Assembly (NCBI GenBank): GCA_964439215.1
Contig: CAYTNY010000110.1
Coordinates: forward strand, 1 to 6,401
Direction of reading: 5' to 3'
Source: CAYTNY01 sp964439215
GTDB taxonomy: Bacteria; Oederibacteriota; PGYV01; CAYTNY01
Length of the DNA stretch: 6,401 bases
Shown here: piece after piece, positions 5,921 to 6,401 of the stretch
How the letters are laid out: the number at the start of each line of letters is the position of its first letter
How positions within the stretch are numbered: the first letter of the stretch is position 1
Notes under the pieces: generated by a model
Database searches by the model: none
Seen by the model: only the letters and a program-made list of their open reading frames with translations
Told to the model about the DNA's origin: nothing
Position numbers and translations under genes: made by a program

Positions 5921-6085
5921 AGGAGAGGGAATTAGTATACCCTCCGCCTCTATGGAGGAGGATAGAGTATGTTACAGGCAGTCTTTTGTTTTTTTACCCC
6001 CTTTTCTAAAAGGGGGCAGGGGGATTTTATAGAGGGGGTTAAGCAGCGGCTGAACACTGTATGATATAATTTGACGATTAAACAG
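5921..6085. repeat. Intergenic repeat, copy A (diverged, interrupted in the middle)
   Basis: Copy A shares with copy B (6270-6401) the exact 16-mer AGAGTATGTTACAGGC (5964-5979), a preceding CTCTATGG with purine-rich follow-on, and the exact 15-mer GGGTTAAGCAGCGGC (6036-6050). The next 35 bases align without gaps to the tail of copy B at about 21 of 35 positions. Where copy B has the complementary right arm of its hairpin, copy A has a different block containing a 9-bp G/C-tract hairpin. Short inverted repeats (CCTCC/GGAGG at 5941-5958, GAGGG/CCCTC at 5925-5944) add further folding. It codes for nothing credible. Confidence 0.75.
5997..6016. repeat. Hairpin of a widespread intergenic type (C5T4 / A4G5)
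   Basis: CCCCCTTTT (5997-6005) and AAAAGGGGG (6008-6016) are perfect inverted repeats with only CT between, followed by a second G5 run at 6019-6023. Such sequences are common intergenic repeats in many bacterial genomes and give spurious peptides like PLPPFRKGG when translated. The block sits inside repeat copy A, where copy B has its right hairpin arm. Confidence 0.7.
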
Positions 6086-6114
6086 GAGATGCGTGCAACA
6101 GCCGTTTTTTGTAG

Positions 6115-6136
6115 GGGAGGGCCCATGTGCCCTCCC
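6115..6136. repeat. GC-rich hairpin GGGAGGGC / GCCCTCCC
   Basis: A perfect 8-bp stem (6115-6122 with 6129-6136) around the loop CCATGT, preceded by GTAG. This GTAGGGG-hairpin style is a known type of dispersed intergenic repeat in environmental bacterial genomes, recalled from general knowledge. No T tract follows, so it is not an intrinsic terminator. Confidence 0.65.
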
Positions 6137-6192
6137 GGAACGCGAATACATTTTAAACGGGCTCACGGGTTTTGATCTTGCAGTATGCCTGC

Positions 6193-6240
6193 GGCAGTTA
6201 ATTCTTTTAAAAACTGCGCGCCCTAAAGAATGCGGCTGCC
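6193..6240. repeat. Imperfect long hairpin between the two repeat copies
   Basis: GGCAG (6193-6197) pairs with CTGCC (6236-6240), and ATTCTTT (6201-6207) pairs with AAAGAAT (6225-6231). The arms are separated by internal loops of 3 and 4 bases and an 17-base apical region. A competing inner stem, GCAGTT (6194-6199) with AACTGC (6212-6217), is also possible. It may be another member of the structured-repeat mosaic or part of a larger element bounded by copies A and B. Function is unknown. Confidence 0.5.
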
Positions 6241-6269
6241 ACACCTTCGCAAACACATTAAAACCAATA

Positions 6270-6401
6270 GCCGCTGCATCCCCCTCTCCCTCTATGGGAG
6301 AGGACAGAGTATGTTACAGGCGGTTTTTTGCCTGTTACATACTCTTGGAGAGGGTTAAGCAGCGGCAGGATACTTTGTAATACAAGTTAATGCTTAAAAC
6401 A
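6270..6401. repeat. Intergenic repeat, copy B, with a 97-base near-perfect palindrome
   Basis: Nested complementary blocks fold 6270-6366 into one long hairpin: GCCGCTGC (6270-6277) with GCAGCGGC (6359-6366), CCCTCTCC (6282-6289) with GGAGAGGG (6347-6354), and the 16-base arm AGAGTATGTTACAGGC (6306-6321) with 6330-6345 with one T-T mismatch around the loop GGTTTTTT. An alternative local hairpin pairs CCTCTCCC (6283-6290) with GGGAGAGG (6296-6303). The tail 6367-6401 matches the tail of copy A. The element runs to the window edge, so its right boundary is unknown. It has no transposase and fits a non-autonomous palindromic repeat (REP- or MITE-like). Confidence 0.75.

Noticed and set aside
5972..6256. 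Minus-strand ORF of 94 codons ending in PLPPFRKGG
   Set aside because: It spans repeat copy A and its hairpins; this peptide is a common spurious translation of C/T-tract repeats, and no ribosome site was seen.
6036..6366. Two GTTAAGC motifs 316 bases apart as integron attC core sites
   Set aside because: GTTAAGC fits GTTRRRY, but the required RYYYAAC partner is missing on the opposite arm and there is no cassette ORF between, so they are just shared repeat sequence.
6093..6380. Plus-strand ORF of 95 codons over the right-end repeats
   Set aside because: It runs through hairpins and the long palindrome, and its SPSPSMGE-type peptide is the usual product of translating intergenic repeats.

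Overview
The window suggests an uncultivated, Gram-negative (diderm) bacterium with an AT-leaning genome. The evidence is an outer-membrane beta-barrel protein of the PorV/PorQ type, Sec signal peptides, a PilZ (c-di-GMP) protein, sigma70-like promoters and strong Shine-Dalgarno sequences. Long Thr-x-Thr-x tracts after a secreted domain and FlgD-like C-terminal domains are typical of some candidate phyla (for example Goldiibacteriota and neighbours), but that placement is inference and cannot be proved from this window.

Layout. (1) 1-1204, minus strand: two small secreted-protein genes in tandem. The second runs off the left edge and ends, in the window, in a roughly 140-residue tract with threonine at every second position. 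The two share a CYTAG motif and overlap by 7 bases. (2) 1205-1520: a divergent intergenic region with a very good minus-strand promoter, a weaker plus-strand promoter, and between them a perfect 26-bp palindrome with a TGTGA-N6-TCACA core. The palindrome can be read as a Crp/Fnr-family operator or as a plus-strand terminator hairpin with a T8 tract. (3) 1521-2982, plus strand: a tight three-gene operon with a DUF502 membrane protein, a PilZ-domain protein overlapping it by 35 bases, and an unrecognised basic 103-residue protein made of two copies of a 36-residue unit. (4) 2983-5596, minus strand: trpB2 (tryptophan synthase beta-like) followed 19 bases later by a PorV-like outer-membrane protein with a C-terminal FlgD-like Ig domain. 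The two operons converge with no spacer, their stop codons forming TGATCA. (5) 5597-6401: no credible gene. It holds the AT-rich trpB2 leader and then about 480 bases built of hairpin-forming intergenic repeats, including two diverged copies of one element, the right copy folding as a roughly 97-base near-perfect palindrome.

How the genes may work together. The plus operon looks like a membrane-associated module that can sense c-di-GMP (membrane protein, PilZ receptor and a small basic partner). The left-hand secreted proteins look like surface or extracellular proteins with a mucin-like stalk. The trpB2-porV pair joins a cytoplasmic PLP enzyme with an envelope protein, and sequence alone gives no functional link. 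The most distinctive items are the duplicated-unit small protein beside PilZ, the shared palindrome between the divergent operons, the Thr-x tract, and the palindromic repeat family at the right end.
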